Source: Thelonectria olida
Taxonomy: Eukaryota; Ascomycota; Sordariomycetes; Hypocreales; Nectriaceae
Direction: 5' to 3'
Length of the DNA: 64,000 nt
Assembly (NCBI GenBank): GCA_020736575.1
Contig: JAGPYM010000004.1
Location: 1,922,001-1,986,000 of the forward strand
Numbering within the stretch: the first letter of the stretch is position 1; each line of letters opens with the position of its first letter. Shown piece by piece: positions 45,096-56,683 of the stretch. Below the pieces are notes generated by a model. It had not been told where the DNA came from and did not search any database. It worked only from the letters and a program-made list of their open reading frames with translations. The position numbers and the translations under genes were made by a program.

Positions 45096-46640
45096 GGCGG
45101 GCAAAGTGCGTCACGGATCAATGGGCCTGCAGTGAAGCGGCCCGAGGGATGGGTGCGGATAGGGAGAGAGGGCGAGGGAAGGGCGACGGAGGAGGAGGAG
45201 GTGAGGAGGAAAAAATATGGTGGTTTGTTTATGGTGGTTGTCGGTTGGATGTCGTTAGGTGGTGCTGGGGGGGCCGCAGTGGGATGGATCGATCGTCTCT
45301 CGGCCCAACCCAGTGATTTTGTCCAGGTGCCTAGGATGTGCGACAATAGCGCAACAAACCAGCCAGGGATCTGGTTTTTTTTTTTTCCTTCCGGTATAAC
45401 CCACTGCAAACAAATCGCCCAAATCTCAAACTAGATATTCAAGTTGAAGAGGAGGACAACGTTGGGCGAAAATAAAAGCAACCAGCCCAGAAAAAGGAAG
45501 GAAAAAAAAAACATAAAAAAACACAGGGACGGATGGGGGAGCGAAGGAGTGTTGTCCATGCAAAGTGGGCCGCCGTTGCAAAGTAAACATTCAACCAAAT
45601 CCAGCTGGTCGCCGCGTCAGACTCTGAGCTGGGCGGCTGGTTACGATGTCTCTCCCTGGACAACAATGCGTCCAAAAATAGGCCAAAAAAGATAGTGAGG
45701 GCCTTGGAGAAGCAGATGGAAGAAACGATGACCTAGTGAAGGAATGAATTGGCCGAACAGGAACACAACGAGGGCGAGTCTGCTAAAGAGATTGTCGAGA
45801 TGAAATCGGCATTGAACAATGGTCGGTCGTCTAGGCTCGCCTCGTCCCGTCTTTTGAAATCTCGGCAGTGGTCAAAGTTCCAAGGGAGACAGAAAATGGC
45901 ACCGGTTGTTGGCCCAGGTTACAGAGTCTTGCCGCACGACTCTTGTTTCAGAAGCGGTCAGAGAGATAACGAACAGCCTTCCTCCTCCTAACTGGGCATG
46001 TGTATGGATGTTAAATCCATGCAGGCAACATGGAACTTGAGAGAATCGAATCTCCACATTGTGGTGACTGATCCATGAGGTGGAATTGGGCTGAAGGCTG
46101 GGGCCGTCTCCGCCATTCTAAAACCGGTCCAAGCACCCTGCTTAAGTGATTGCTCAGCGGCATTGCTTCTGCATCGTCTTCTTAATTGCTCGCGGCAACA
46201 GAAGCAAAAAAGAAGTGGCTCGTGAGACTTGTTTTGCTTCGTTTTTACCGCGTACGAGCAAGTCGCGAAATGGATAGAGGAATTACGGACGTAAAGATAG
46301 CAGATGTAAACACCAGCCTCTTCAGGTCAGCCCGATATGTTAACATGGATATAAACTCCCGTCATCAGAGAGGGGTAAAAAGAGAGGCAGCTACCTAAAT
46401 TTAGCCACATTTCCACACTCACGTGGAAATTCGGAAACAAACATCGCCCCCTCCCCCACCACACCGTCGCCAATCAACATTTTTCCCATTCGCAATTGCC
46501 GGCCCAACGACGTCACTCCAGAATCCACGGAGTACCTACCACCATTAAGCATCAAGCGTCGAGACGTCTGACACTCCGTAAACACACTTCAGCGCGTGCC
46601 AGACCGCAACCATCCATAGACGCATTCCCAACCCCCAAAC
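45096..46640. other. divergent intergenic region of BUD3 and DCC1
   Basis: The stretch is 1.5 kb and must hold both promoters. An A-rich and poly-T tract lies around 45370-45530. Short open frames here lack support. No RNA gene was seen. Confidence 0.45.
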
Positions 46641-47085
46641 ATGTCCAGCCAGGCTCGCGGCGCACCCGTCCACCACGCTCCAGACGCCGTAGGTTACCGC
46701 CTCATCGAGCTCCCGCCCGAGCTAACCTCTCTCCTCGAATCCGACAATGCTCCCGCGTCCGTCTCGTCCCCATATCTAGACTACCCTCCCCTCACTAAAT
46801 CCCACATATAGCTTAACCCTCGAGTCGTCCGACTCATCAGCAATCCTCAGAACCCCAAACAAGACATACGCTCTCCGCCAAAAGAATACTTCCAACGCCC
46901 TGATGCTCCTGGCGCCCCATACTAACAGAGACTCTCCCGAACAAGGCATCGCCATCGTCTCCACCATCCGTGAGACGGTCGAGCTTGAGGTTGTCCCTGA
47001 CAAGACGGCCGCTGCCGGTGGGAGTGCCATGAAGAACTTGGGAAGCAAAGGCAAGTGGCATGAGCGATTCGGCAGGAATAGATAA
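46641..47085 (+). CDS. DCC1: Dcc1-like protein, N-terminal half only (129 aa)
   Basis: Two exons, 46641-46756 and 46812-47085, encode 129 residues. MSSQARGAPVHHAPDAVGYR leads into LIELPPELTSLLESDNAPA, then AILRTPNKTYALRQKNTSNA. These match the start of Dcc1, the sister-chromatid cohesion subunit of the Ctf18-RFC clamp loader (family length about 380-400). Only the N-terminal part is present. In Dcc1 this part forms the barrel shared with Ctf8 and Ctf18, while the missing C-terminal part carries winged helices that bind DNA and polymerase epsilon. The ending KGKWHERFGRNR is tidy, with no disrupted frame, so the short length may be normal in this lineage. No winged-helix frame follows downstream. 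Confidence 0.8.
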
Positions 47086-47447
47086 TTGGTTATCCTGGCT
47101 GGTTTTTAAAAAAAATATTCACAAATGCTCGACGACAAGAGAAACAACAAGAGACACAGCATGGCCTTAGTACCGGTTTCATAAAAAAAAAATGATAAAA
47201 AAGAGTTACCTTAAACTCTTGTCTATTACGGTGCTACTAACATCGAGAAAACGCTGAATGGGTATGCCTCCTTCCATCTCCAGCCAAGGAAATGTTCACC
47301 CAAAACACGCCCTGAGTCCTGAGCCATAACCAGTCGTGATAATCGTTTTCTCGTTTCCCTCCAGGTGCCCGACCAACCTGCATGGGCTACCATCACACCT
47401 ACCCACTTAATAGAGGATAGGACGAGTACTGGCCCCGTCTATGGTTC
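47086..47447. other. convergent 3' region
   Basis: About 360 bases lie between the DCC1 stop and the distal stop of the RBR gene's in-frame extension. AT-rich with several A runs. No gene was seen. Confidence 0.45.
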
Positions 47448-47840
47448 TCAGCGCTGATTGCCGCCTCTCTCCAGATTTTCTTGAGATGTACCGGCCTGAG
47501 GAGGACCCTGATGCTGAGGAGGACCCTGATGCTGAGGAGGACCCTGATGCTGAGGAGGACCCTGATGCTGAGGAGGACCCTGATGCTGAGGAGGACCCTG
47601 ATGCTGAGGAGGACCCTGATGCTGAGGAGGACCCTGATGCTGAGGAGGACCCTGATGCTGAGGAGGACCCTGATGCTGAGGAGGACCCTGATGCTGAGGA
47701 GGACCCTGATGCTGAGGAGGACCCTGATAGTAAAAAAGACCCGGCTGATGAAGAAGACCAGGTTGATAAATAAAACTAGGTTGATGAAGAGGACCCGGTT
47801 GATAAAGAAAACCAATTTGATGAAGAGGTTGGTCCATATT
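47448..47840 (-). other. in-frame Gln/Pro/Gly-rich extension beyond the RBR stop codon
   Basis: This 131-codon stretch directly follows the TAG of the RBR gene (47843-47841) in the same frame. It begins NMDQPLHQIGFLYQPGPLHQ, becomes pure QHQGPP repeats and closes with QAGTSQENLERGGNQR and a stop. It could be reached by readthrough, or by an undetected splice around the TAG. It may instead be untranslated 3' sequence, or a former coding tail cut off by a nonsense change. Confidence 0.45.
47498..47728. repeat. 18-bp minisatellite, about 12.8 copies
   Basis: The plus-strand unit GAGGAGGACCCTGATGCT repeats about thirteen times without visible error over 231 bases; degenerate relatives continue to about 47820. 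On the minus strand it reads QHQGPP per unit, in frame with the RBR protein beyond its TAG. Both strands are open: plus gives EEDPDA repeats and minus gives QHQGPP repeats. Confidence 0.97.
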
Positions 47841-50306
47841 CTATAGGCGTTGCTGATTATTATTCCCAATGGCACGGCCAAAATCAAGGCCTTGCATCGG
47901 TCCAAAACCCAAATCCCCTATGTTTTGGAGTTCTCGAAGCCAGTGTCTCTGCGGAGCGTTCTGCGGCTGATTAGGTTGGGCTGCGTTCTGAGGTAGTCTT
48001 TGCCCCTGCTGCCTTTGCTGTTGAACTCCTCCGAGCATCCCCATGTCTCCGCCATAAAGCATCCCATGTCTATGAGGAATGTTGTGGGCGGCAAACGGTT
48101 GTGCACGAGGAGCTGCGCAAAGCTCAAGCGGAACTTGGGCCACGCCCAAAGCTGCGACATCATAAGGCAAATTTCCGTTGTTCTGCTGAGCCCGAGCTTC
48201 CTCTCGAAGCTGAGGATTCTGACCTTGATACTGCTGGTTCTGAGCCGGTCGAGCCTGCGGAAGCCCACGAAGCTGCTGAAATGGATGGGCCTGAGGAGCT
48301 CGCTGAACCTGAGGAGCCTGATGAACTAGCTGGATCTGCTGGACTTGCTGAAGCTGCCGAGGCGGCTGAGCCTGCTGAGCTTGTTGTGCCTGCTGAGCTA
48401 GCTCAGCCTGCCCGATTTGACCCTGTTGAGCCCGTATCCTAGCCACATCTTCTTGCTGGCGAACCCAGTCTTGGTTTGCGAGAAAACCCCTAAAATTCCG
48501 TCGATGAAACATGCCGGCTTGGCGTCTTTGTTGATCATCATGTGCAACCTTTTCCGACATCTTAATGTCAAGATCCTCAGGGTTCACATGCGGGAACTTC
48601 TCGACCATCTTCTTCTTTTCAGCAACTTGGGCTGCCTTGACCTCCTGCTCATGCCTGGCCTCGGTCGACTTGTCGAACAGAGGACAGTTACCAGCCTTCC
48701 CTCCTTTCGAAGGGTCGTTGAAGTGGCTATAATCGCAAGGCTTGGAGCACACGTAGCATTGCTCATGACGGCACTGAGGGCACTTCATTTTATTGCAACC
48801 GTCTGATTTGATGAACGGGGCACCGCCTGCAGCCTAGTGTTAAAAGGGCTTGTTCCATCCCGGAAAACGGGACTTACAATTGTTGCAATTCCGAAGCAGC
48901 GCTGCCGTCATAGCTTCTTCAATTCTATGTCGAGCTGAACCGCCATCGTCCCTATTTGCTTCAGCGCAGCTGAGAGGAGTATGGGTCTCTTTCTGGCAGA
49001 GACGGCAGCTGACGGTCTTGCACTCGGGGTTCTGACATCGGAACTCTTTGTCGATCTCGACGGGGTGGCACTCGGCGGTGTAGTCGCAGAAGGGGCAGCT
49101 GACGAGATTCTTAATCCCAGCAGTTCGGAGGTTGGTGTCTTTTTCGATCCTGTCCATGGCCTTCTCGAGCTTCTCGTCGATAAACTTGGCCCGCTGATCT
49201 CGTGAGAATCCAGCTTCACACCCCTCAATGGACATGCATGTGAGTCGGTATTTGGATAATCCAACCGCGGTCTCGGCAGTTCGACGAGCACAGCCATAGC
49301 AAAATAGCTATTTGGTGTCAATTTCAGTAACAAGGGCATTTGGCGACAGGCATTGGACTCACATGTGGCTTATCTCCGTTGCAGTGCACAAGCCGGTTCG
49401 TTGGCGTCTCGGCGTAGCAACACTCGCAATCCGCAACATCGCCACGGGCAATGGCTTCCTTTGTGTTTTTCTCTTCCGCTTTCTTGGCAGCCTCGGCTTC
49501 CTTTGCTGCAGCCATCTCGCCATCCCATGACTTAGCAAGCAGTCGTGCAGCGCAAAGCTCCTCTAGCAGCGTCTTCATCCACGGGAGCGGGCAATTCTTG
49601 ATGGTATCCATAATATTCGAAGGGAAGTATTGCGCATACAGAGGAGAAGTACGCTTCTTCTTCTTCCATTCACGCGAAGAGTCTTTATCGTCCATCTGGC
49701 CAAGCTTCCAAAGTTGCATGTAGGCTGGAGCCAGATTGTCTCCGTTTTCTTTGATGACGTCCCGGACAGTCTGGATGCGGACGTTAGGAAATTCGTTGGC
49801 GAGAAGCTTTGACCTGTGTTGCAATTAGTTTTGATGAGGGTAAAGCATTGTGTAATATGGGAGGCAAATCAACAATATTGGAGTGGCTTCTGGAGGGGGG
49901 CCGCAGAGATCCAACCCCATGCAAAGCACTCAGTTCCAAAACGGGGAAAGGATGGCACTTACACGAAGCTCCATAATCCGTCCTCTCGTCGTTTGGGTGA
50001 ATCTAAGTACTGGCGCTTGAGCTTTGAAATCAGTGCTTCATGATCAGCATCCTCGTCACGCTTCCGCTTGAGCTTAGAACGCCGGTAGGAACCACCATTT
50101 TCGGCAAGGTCAACGATGTAGTGGATGACTGCTGCGTCGACATAGTTCAAAGGCGCGGCGATACTTTCAAGGTACTCGGGGCAGATGTTGGGAAACAGAT
50201 CCGTGACAGCTTGGAAACAGCTGTCCTTTGACTCCGAGCTTGTCCCTGAGCCCGCCTCACTAGGTGCAGGGCTACTGAACCCAGAGCTCGGGGTGGGAAC
50301 ACTCAT
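47841..50306 (-). CDS. RBR E3 ubiquitin ligase, RNF216/TRIAD3-like
   Basis: Four exons, 50306-49963, 49813-49363, 49307-48878 and 48826-47841, give 736 residues. The order is RING1 (from DCECCYAETPTNRLVHCNG to LFCYGCARR, about residues 242-275), IBR (LVSCPFCDYTAECHPVEID and RCQNPECKTVSCRLC), then RING2 (NNCGAPFIKSDGCNKMKC). Cys419 in the DGC motif is the expected catalytic residue that receives ubiquitin from the E2. The segment RHRIEEAMTAALLRNC before RING2 is a mark of the RNF216/TRIAD3 group. The N-terminal 230 residues are predicted helical and include a KLKRKRDEDADHEALI basic stretch. From about residue 545 the chain is Gln/Ala/Pro-rich (AQQAQQAQQAQ and similar). The annotated stop is TAG 47843-47841, and an in-frame repetitive tail follows. 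Confidence 0.92.
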
Positions 50307-53186
50307 CTTAGGTCGGTTTTATGGTACGTATACCGATTCGAACACCAGTCCCATGAGGCTAGCAGCCCAGAGTCGAAGGAAGTGACGGCGAGTCTCAGTT
50401 GTTGGGTGTCAAGGATATGGTGCGAAGCTAACTTTGGAGGGGCTTTCCCGTTGCTCTCTTGTACTAGACGCGCTGGGAGGTGTTAGACAAGATGTCTCGG
50501 GTACAGGTCGACAGACGCGAAGAAAAGAAATGAAGAAGGATGAAGAAGTGTGGATGGGTGACTGCCTCGTGGGGAGTTTGACGTTCCTCTCTGTCGCAGG
50601 TGGCCAAGCTGAGGGAGCCCACATTACAACAAATGCTATTCAGACAAGAGTCAACAATGACGATTCATACAGGCAGCTTGTCAAGGTAGGCAAGCATATT
50701 AGAAGAGGCCATAGGAGTGAATTGTCGGTAGTCAATGTGGAAAATAGGGACGACACATGCGGCCTGAATCAGTGACTCATGGACAGGAGAGCTTCGCGTG
50801 ACTTGGTCCCCCGGGGGATCTCATTGAAGAGCCAGCAGCAATAGAGTCGAATGGCGCTCATTGGCCGGTCACAAATGTGTCTTCGCCTTATAGAAAAAAA
50901 GAACAATAGAGTCGTCCGGTTGTGGTTGAGTTGAAGGTGCAGAGTGGGGCTCATGTTCAAGGATGACGGGGATAATGGGGACAATAATAGGTTGCCCGCG
51001 TCGCTTTGGGATGAATAGGGGACAAGGGCGAATATGATATGTCTACTTACAGCTGAAATGGAAGATGAGGCAGTTGGCTGTTTCAATGTGGGAGCCTGGG
51101 AGGTCGATGAGTTAGGGTCGCTTGGGTCGCTGTGATCTCCTTCGTGTGCACTGCCCGCACTCTTGGTTTACCACCTGCGGGTGTGGGTAGTGAAGTATCT
51201 AAGGTAGGTAGACGAGAGGAAGGAAATCAACGATAACAATGGTGACGATTAAGTTAGATAGTATCAAAAAAAGACGATGAAGCTGGGGCAAAAAGAAGAA
51301 AAAAAAGAAACATGAGGGTTTCGTCAGAACAGGCAGGTGTGTTCTTGTTCCGTCTTTCCAAAACTTAGGTACTTTCCAGGTAGGTAGTATGAATGGAAGC
51401 AATTGAAACCCGACTTGAGGAAGGAATCATTAATGCACTAGAGATTAGGAGGCTCCGGCCCGCGGACACTAAAAGGCAGAGGAGGAAAAGGAAAAGAAGG
51501 AAAGAAAAGGGCAATGGATCATGGATCCAGGTGAAAGCCCATGCTCACGCTGGCCGCAAAGAGCACGTCTGCCACCCCCCTCTCCACTCACTCACCTTTA
51601 AAGGCTCCGATGCGAGATCCGAACACACCGGAGCCCCCTTCAAACGAGGAGTGGTCCGACGGCCGTTCGCCAACCCTGTTCCCGGCTGAAGGTGGCTTCT
51701 GTCCAAGCCTGCCATGCCGAGAGATAGCGAGGCACGAATTGTACTTGCCTAACCAGTCCAGTCTAGACGACCGAGAATACAGCGAGGGAGAGAGAACGAA
51801 GGAACTTACGTGGCGTGGCGGTGGCCGCGGCGTGCCGCGCTTGTATTTCGCATGTCTCGTCAGACACAAGATGGCTCGATCGTTTACTAACGGGAATGCG
51901 ACTACGAAAAAAGCAAGACGTACGTAAGTGAATTCTCATGACAGCGGCCCCGTGTCTCTACCCCGGCGTCTCCGCAGCGCAAACGACCATAACCTCATTA
52001 GCCTAGAGTCTAGAAACCTCCAAGTTAGTAATGGAACAGCACGTAACGACTAATTACTACTAATCGCTCTGCGTAGTAACTCAACTCGTAGTGCAACCGC
52101 AAATGCGGACGCCCACTTTGGAGCGGAGCCGTATCGGCGGCAATGGGCATCACCCTTGAAATGGTTGGGTTATATCTCGCCCGCCTGCAGAAAAAAAACC
52201 CCCGGCATGACCATGGCTGACTTTGCTCGTTTGCTCGGTGAGGCCCAGAGGATTTGCGGCATATGATGATGTTTGTTAGGCGATTTTCAAGTCTTGCAGG
52301 CAACACGCTCGCTCACACCACAACAGAGGCAAACTCGTCTAACAACAAGACCACGGCCTCACCCATGTGATTCAGCACAGAGCCAGCCCTATAACATGCC
52401 AAGTTGCGCTAGTGGGTAAGGTAAAGAAAGTTATCCATGACTTTCATGTGCGGCTGCAAGTACCGAGAGCGCGGCAACTCACGCTCAATCCTTGTCATCC
52501 TGAATCATGCCCGTATCCTTGCTCTTGTCCCTCGGTCCGTCGTCTCCCGCAAGCCCTCGTAGGACGTTCTACCCCAAATTCTATTTATCCAAGAGGAAAG
52601 AAGAAAAAAAAACATCGACTTATTCGTCAAGGCGCCCAGCCAATATTCGCGGTTCCTCTGCGGATCCGTCCGGTTCCCTCAACGGCAACCCCCTTTGGCT
52701 CACGGCCCCAGAGGCCATGTTGCGGTGAGACACTCTGCGGCGAGCATTGCCTGGGCCCTCAACAAGACTCACAAACGTACGATTCACAACTTAGTTGTCT
52801 AGCTAGGTTTTTTGCTTCTCAACCCTTCACCTCGGTGCTTGTCTCGCATGTGGTCCTGCTTGTGTCTTGTGAGGACCGCCCGTTTTCTCTCGCACCTACC
52901 TAGGTAGGTATGTAGCTTTGCTTGTTGCTCATGACAGATTTACGAATAGATATCTACATATTTGTTGCTGATGACAAAGCGTTTTTTAGTCATGCTGCTT
53001 GTGAAGATCCAATCAATATCCCCATTCATACACCCCTTCTTGAATTGAATTGAACTGGCGCCGCATCTTATTCGCCATTCATCGTACATGGGCGGAAAGG
53101 CTTCGGCACTTGCAGCACATCAGATAGATCTCATCCATCGCATTAGGTTGTTAGCCCACCATCTATTAGCGTACTTCTATACATCT
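50307..53186. other. long gene-poor region
   Basis: About 2.9 kb lies between the start of the RBR gene and the 3' end of Rad4. It contains several ACCTAGGT/AGGTAGGT-type palindromic strings (for example near 51200, 51380 and 52905). Open frames such as 51393-51927 and 52367-52903 plus are low-complexity or lack family features. No RNA gene was recognised. Confidence 0.45.
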
Positions 53187-56100
53187 CTATTCGTCGCCCG
53201 AGTCGGCATAGACCTCCTGCATCTCCTCGTCTGAATCGTCGTCCGAGTTGTCCTCTGCCGGATCCTGTTTCATCAATTTCCTGCTTCTCGTCGACCGCCT
53301 AGGGGCTGGGCGTGGCTTTTCTGGCTGCTTCCTTTTTCTCCGACCTTTGGAGCTTTTGACGACGGGTTGCACTGGTTCAGCTTCTGGTTGCGCTTCGGCC
53401 TCCTCTTCTATCACTTCCACCTCTGTCCCTCGACTCTCTTGTGGCCCTATATCTTCGTCCATTATAAGTCCGCCATCCCCATCATCATCTTCGTCAACAG
53501 CTGGGAAAAAGCTAGACGTGTGATGAATCGGCTGTTCAACCTCCTCAACTTCTTCATATCCTTCAGGCAAAAACCCTCCAGCCATGTCTTCGTCGGGTTC
53601 CTTTGGTTGGTGAGGTTGCGGCTGATCTCTTCTGTGTCCAAATACTGAGATTTGTTCATCAATCTCGCCATATTCTTGTCGAATGCGCTCTGCAATCCGC
53701 ATGCCCATAAGAAATCTCCTCCACTGGGCCAGTGCTGCCTTTCGTCGCTTCTCGTCCTCTTTCCGCTTGCGCTCGATTTCGTCCTTTTCGAGCTCTTCCA
53801 TGACCTGGTCGTAGTTCTCCTCGGCAATGACGACACCTTGGATGACAGGAACAGCCATGCGATGTCCGAATTCAAAGTCCACCACTGCTTCGGCGTAGTC
53901 AATCTGCAATCTCTTGCAGACACGCATTGCCCCACGATAGGGGATGTGTGAAGCGCCCTGTGGACACATGTGTTCTGCGAACAGATCAATATTCCTGGGT
54001 CAATGTTAGCATACGAGTCATCAACTTTGGACTTTGAGAGCCAGTACCCGTATTCATTCTTTGGAATGATACCATCCTTGATGGGTGGTGGAATGATCCA
54101 GTCCGTTTGGTCAAAGCTGTACAGACCTTGGAGGACCTTCTCCCCCGTAGCCGCCTCTGCTTCCATAATTTCCCGCTTCCGGTTCAACGTGGCTGCACGG
54201 TATGGGACTCTTTTTAGAGGCTGTTCTCCTGCAACGGGTGCTCGCCCTTGCTTGTGCCAAGTCTCAGCACTCTTTACTTGGACAACGTCGCTGCTTAGAA
54301 AGACGTCTTCCTCGTCGGCTTTGCCTCCCTTCCCCTTGTTTTTGAACACCTTGACAGGTACGGCGCCAGGTTTCAAGGCTTCTTCCCGCTTCAGGTGCCG
54401 TTCAAGAGCAAACTCCTTAGATTGCTTGTAGTATTGCAACGTCTCCTGGCCTTCCTTGACTTCCCTCTTCTCCTTCTCAGCTGGTTTCAAGTCTGTTGCA
54501 TCTTCCATTTCGTCCAGTTCTGTGATGGGATGCTTCCTCGTACCCCTTCGATACCCGGAAATTGCCTTCTTGAACCAGTCGTGCTGCTCATATCGCTTTA
54601 CCATCCCGTGCCGATTGTATACTGGAACCTTCTCTGGGGCCATCCTGACACCCTTGGTTCGCCCGGGAAACAGGTTTCGCTTTAAATATCGGACAGTCAC
54701 ATCCTTGGCACTTCCGTCTTGCGAGTACCCCATGATGTATGCCATCACATGTCGTGCTTTGTCGGCCTTTGCACCGCGTGGTTCTAGTGACTCGATGAGA
54801 TCTCGGTTAGTCCCAACCACAGTCTTGACGAAAACTTCGACCGGGAGATATTTCTTTGTGACTGGAGACAAGACTTCGGTCCAGTAATGGGGAAACTCTA
54901 GGTCCTTATCGTACTTGATGGAAGGGATTGCTTTCTTTCTCGGAGTGACTTCCAACTCGATGACAGACTCGTCGTCAGAAACTTGGTATTCCAATTCCAA
55001 TTCGTCAGAATCGCTGGTAATTTCAAGTTTCGCATCTTTCTTTGCCCTTGTCGCTCTCTTCTTTTCGGCCGTTCCACTGCTGGCCTTCTTAGTCACTGAT
55101 TTCTTTTTACCCGTCCCTTGAGATGTCTCTTTGTCGGTGGCGTTTTGAGATGTTGTCGCACCATTCGCAGCATTTTCGTCCTTCTCCGGCTCGGCGTCTT
55201 CCAGCTTATTCCAGCCAAACCCCAGGGTTTGAAGACTTGCAACCATTCTTGTCTCAAGCCCCAGGCCTCGAAGCAATGCCGTAAAGAGTTGGGCGCCGAC
55301 ATCTCGACTTCCCTGACAGCTGCGAGCGCATTGACGAAACTCCTCCAGGTCAGCTATTCTTTCACCGAATCTTTCAGCATCGTGTGCTTCGGCTAACCGG
55401 GCTTTCGTGAGACGATCAAGTCTTTCAAGTGACATGTAGCCCCATTTTCTCAAACCAGGACAAGTGATCCTAAATCTTTGTTTCCACCAAGAAACTAATG
55501 TCTTCATGAGACGGAAGAGAGGATCGCCGTGGCTCATGTCGATAGCTCCCTCTTCTAGTTTTTCCGCCCCCTCTCCCCAGTCGCGGGCTTTTCGATCAGC
55601 TGGCCTTTTGCCCTTGCCCTTTGTCTTAGTCTGGAGTTTGCTGGACGTCTTTGCGACAGGTTCCTTGATCAGCCCACTGTTCCGTCTCCAACGGTCAACC
55701 TCATCCCACAACTTAGGTGGAAGGTGAGATATCATTGTTGCCTGTAACTCTGGATCACAAAGCCAAGAGTTCCGAATTGCGTTATGCCACAGAAGTAGCA
55801 TTGCATGAAGGCAGTGCGAGGCGTTGCGAACTTGCCGCTCACGTTTCGTCGGTCCTCTCTTTTCTCCCGAATTTGTCAGAGATATTCGAGTATCTTTAAT
55901 CAATGTCAATTCCAAGTCGCCAGTTGGAGCCGGCCCATCCGGAACAGGCGCGATAGGGGCCTCCACGTCTTCAAACTCGATGCCATCTTCATCAGTTGAC
56001 TGCTCTGCCTTGTCTTGTTGTGGTGGTATGACATCCTCGAATTCGTCGTCGGAAAGTGATGTCAAGGAACTTTCGTCGTCATCATTGTCGTCAAAACCAT

Positions 56101-56272
56101 GCAGTCCAGAGTTGTTCTTTGAAGACTGGGGCGTCGCAGTCGCATCCAGATCATCGTACAAAGTCGGCTTCCGTCGCTGATTGCCGTTCCTTACCTTCCC
56201 AGATTTCTTTGCCTTTGACTCTCCTGGGGGTGGCGACTCGCGTAGACGCTTACGCGGCACAAGAGGAGGCAT
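53187..56272 (-). CDS. RAD4: DNA repair protein Rad4/XPC
   Basis: Two exons, 56272-54048 and 53994-53187, encode 1010 residues. The start chosen is the ATG giving MPPLVPRKRLRESPPPGESK. The N-terminus is acidic and basic in blocks. The Rad4 transglutaminase-like domain spans roughly residues 160-490 (HCLHAMLLLWHNAIRNSWLC, then CQGSRDVGAQLFTALLRGLG and HYWTEVLSPVTKKYLPVEVF). The BHD1-3 beta-hairpin domains follow (MYKR-type loops; YNRHGMVKRYEQHDWFKKAI, then PYRAATLNRKREIMEAEAAT). NEYGNIDLFAEHMCPQGASH is encoded across the only intron. The C-terminal tail is a charged coiled coil and then acidic. With Rad23, Rad4 detects helix-distorting damage and starts global-genome nucleotide excision repair. 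Identification is firm. Confidence 0.96.
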
Positions 56273-56683
56273 TCTTTTCTCCCAGATTGACAATATGCAT
56301 TCTTAAAGTCTCAGAGTGCCTTGTTGAGTCGGGAGCGCTGTGAATTGCTGAGTGTCGTCATCGATGCGGCGCGAGTTGACACGAAAGCACGTGATGCAAT
56401 TTCAGTATTTGCACTTATCAGATCTCAGTGGATATGCATTTGAAGGGGGAAAATGGGTGATTAGTCATCAGAGCATCGACTTACAAGCTCATTCATACCA
56501 TACCTAAGGTATCTAGGTATGGTCGAGTTCCAGCTTCGGCATTTCAACTTCACAAATGCACTTATTAGAATGATTGTGAAATTAATACCACCAAATTCGC
56601 TACCCAACGGGCTCCGAAGGGAATCTCCTCGGTTCTAGAAAGCCCCCAAACTCCAGAAAATGCATCTATTCCTCCATGACCTG
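56273..56683. other. intergenic region
   Basis: About 400 bases hold the Rad4 promoter and the 3' region of the Cuz1-like gene (both minus). AGGTATCTAGGTATGG near 56510 is another of the AGGT-type strings. No gene was seen. Confidence 0.45.

Noticed and set aside
40536..45104. Two separate genes, RhoGEF and an unknown coiled-coil protein
   Set aside because: A 51-nt intron with good ends joins them in frame; the RhoGEF half has no stop near its end and the second half has no good start.
46641..47085. Ctf8 instead of Dcc1
   Set aside because: Size would fit Ctf8, but the sequence (LIELPPELTSLL, TPNKTYALRQKNTSNA) matches the Dcc1 start rather than Ctf8.
47498..47728. Possible CRISPR array
   Set aside because: Repeats are directly adjacent with no spacers, and the organism is a fungus.
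47441..47773. Plus-strand EEDPDA-repeat protein
   Set aside because: It is the reverse-strand reading of the 18-bp minisatellite; the flanks are not protein-like. The minus-strand reading continues the RBR frame.
52367..52903. 178-codon plus-strand frame
   Set aside because: Pro/Arg/Ser-rich translation, no domain, no splice support and no recognised homologue.
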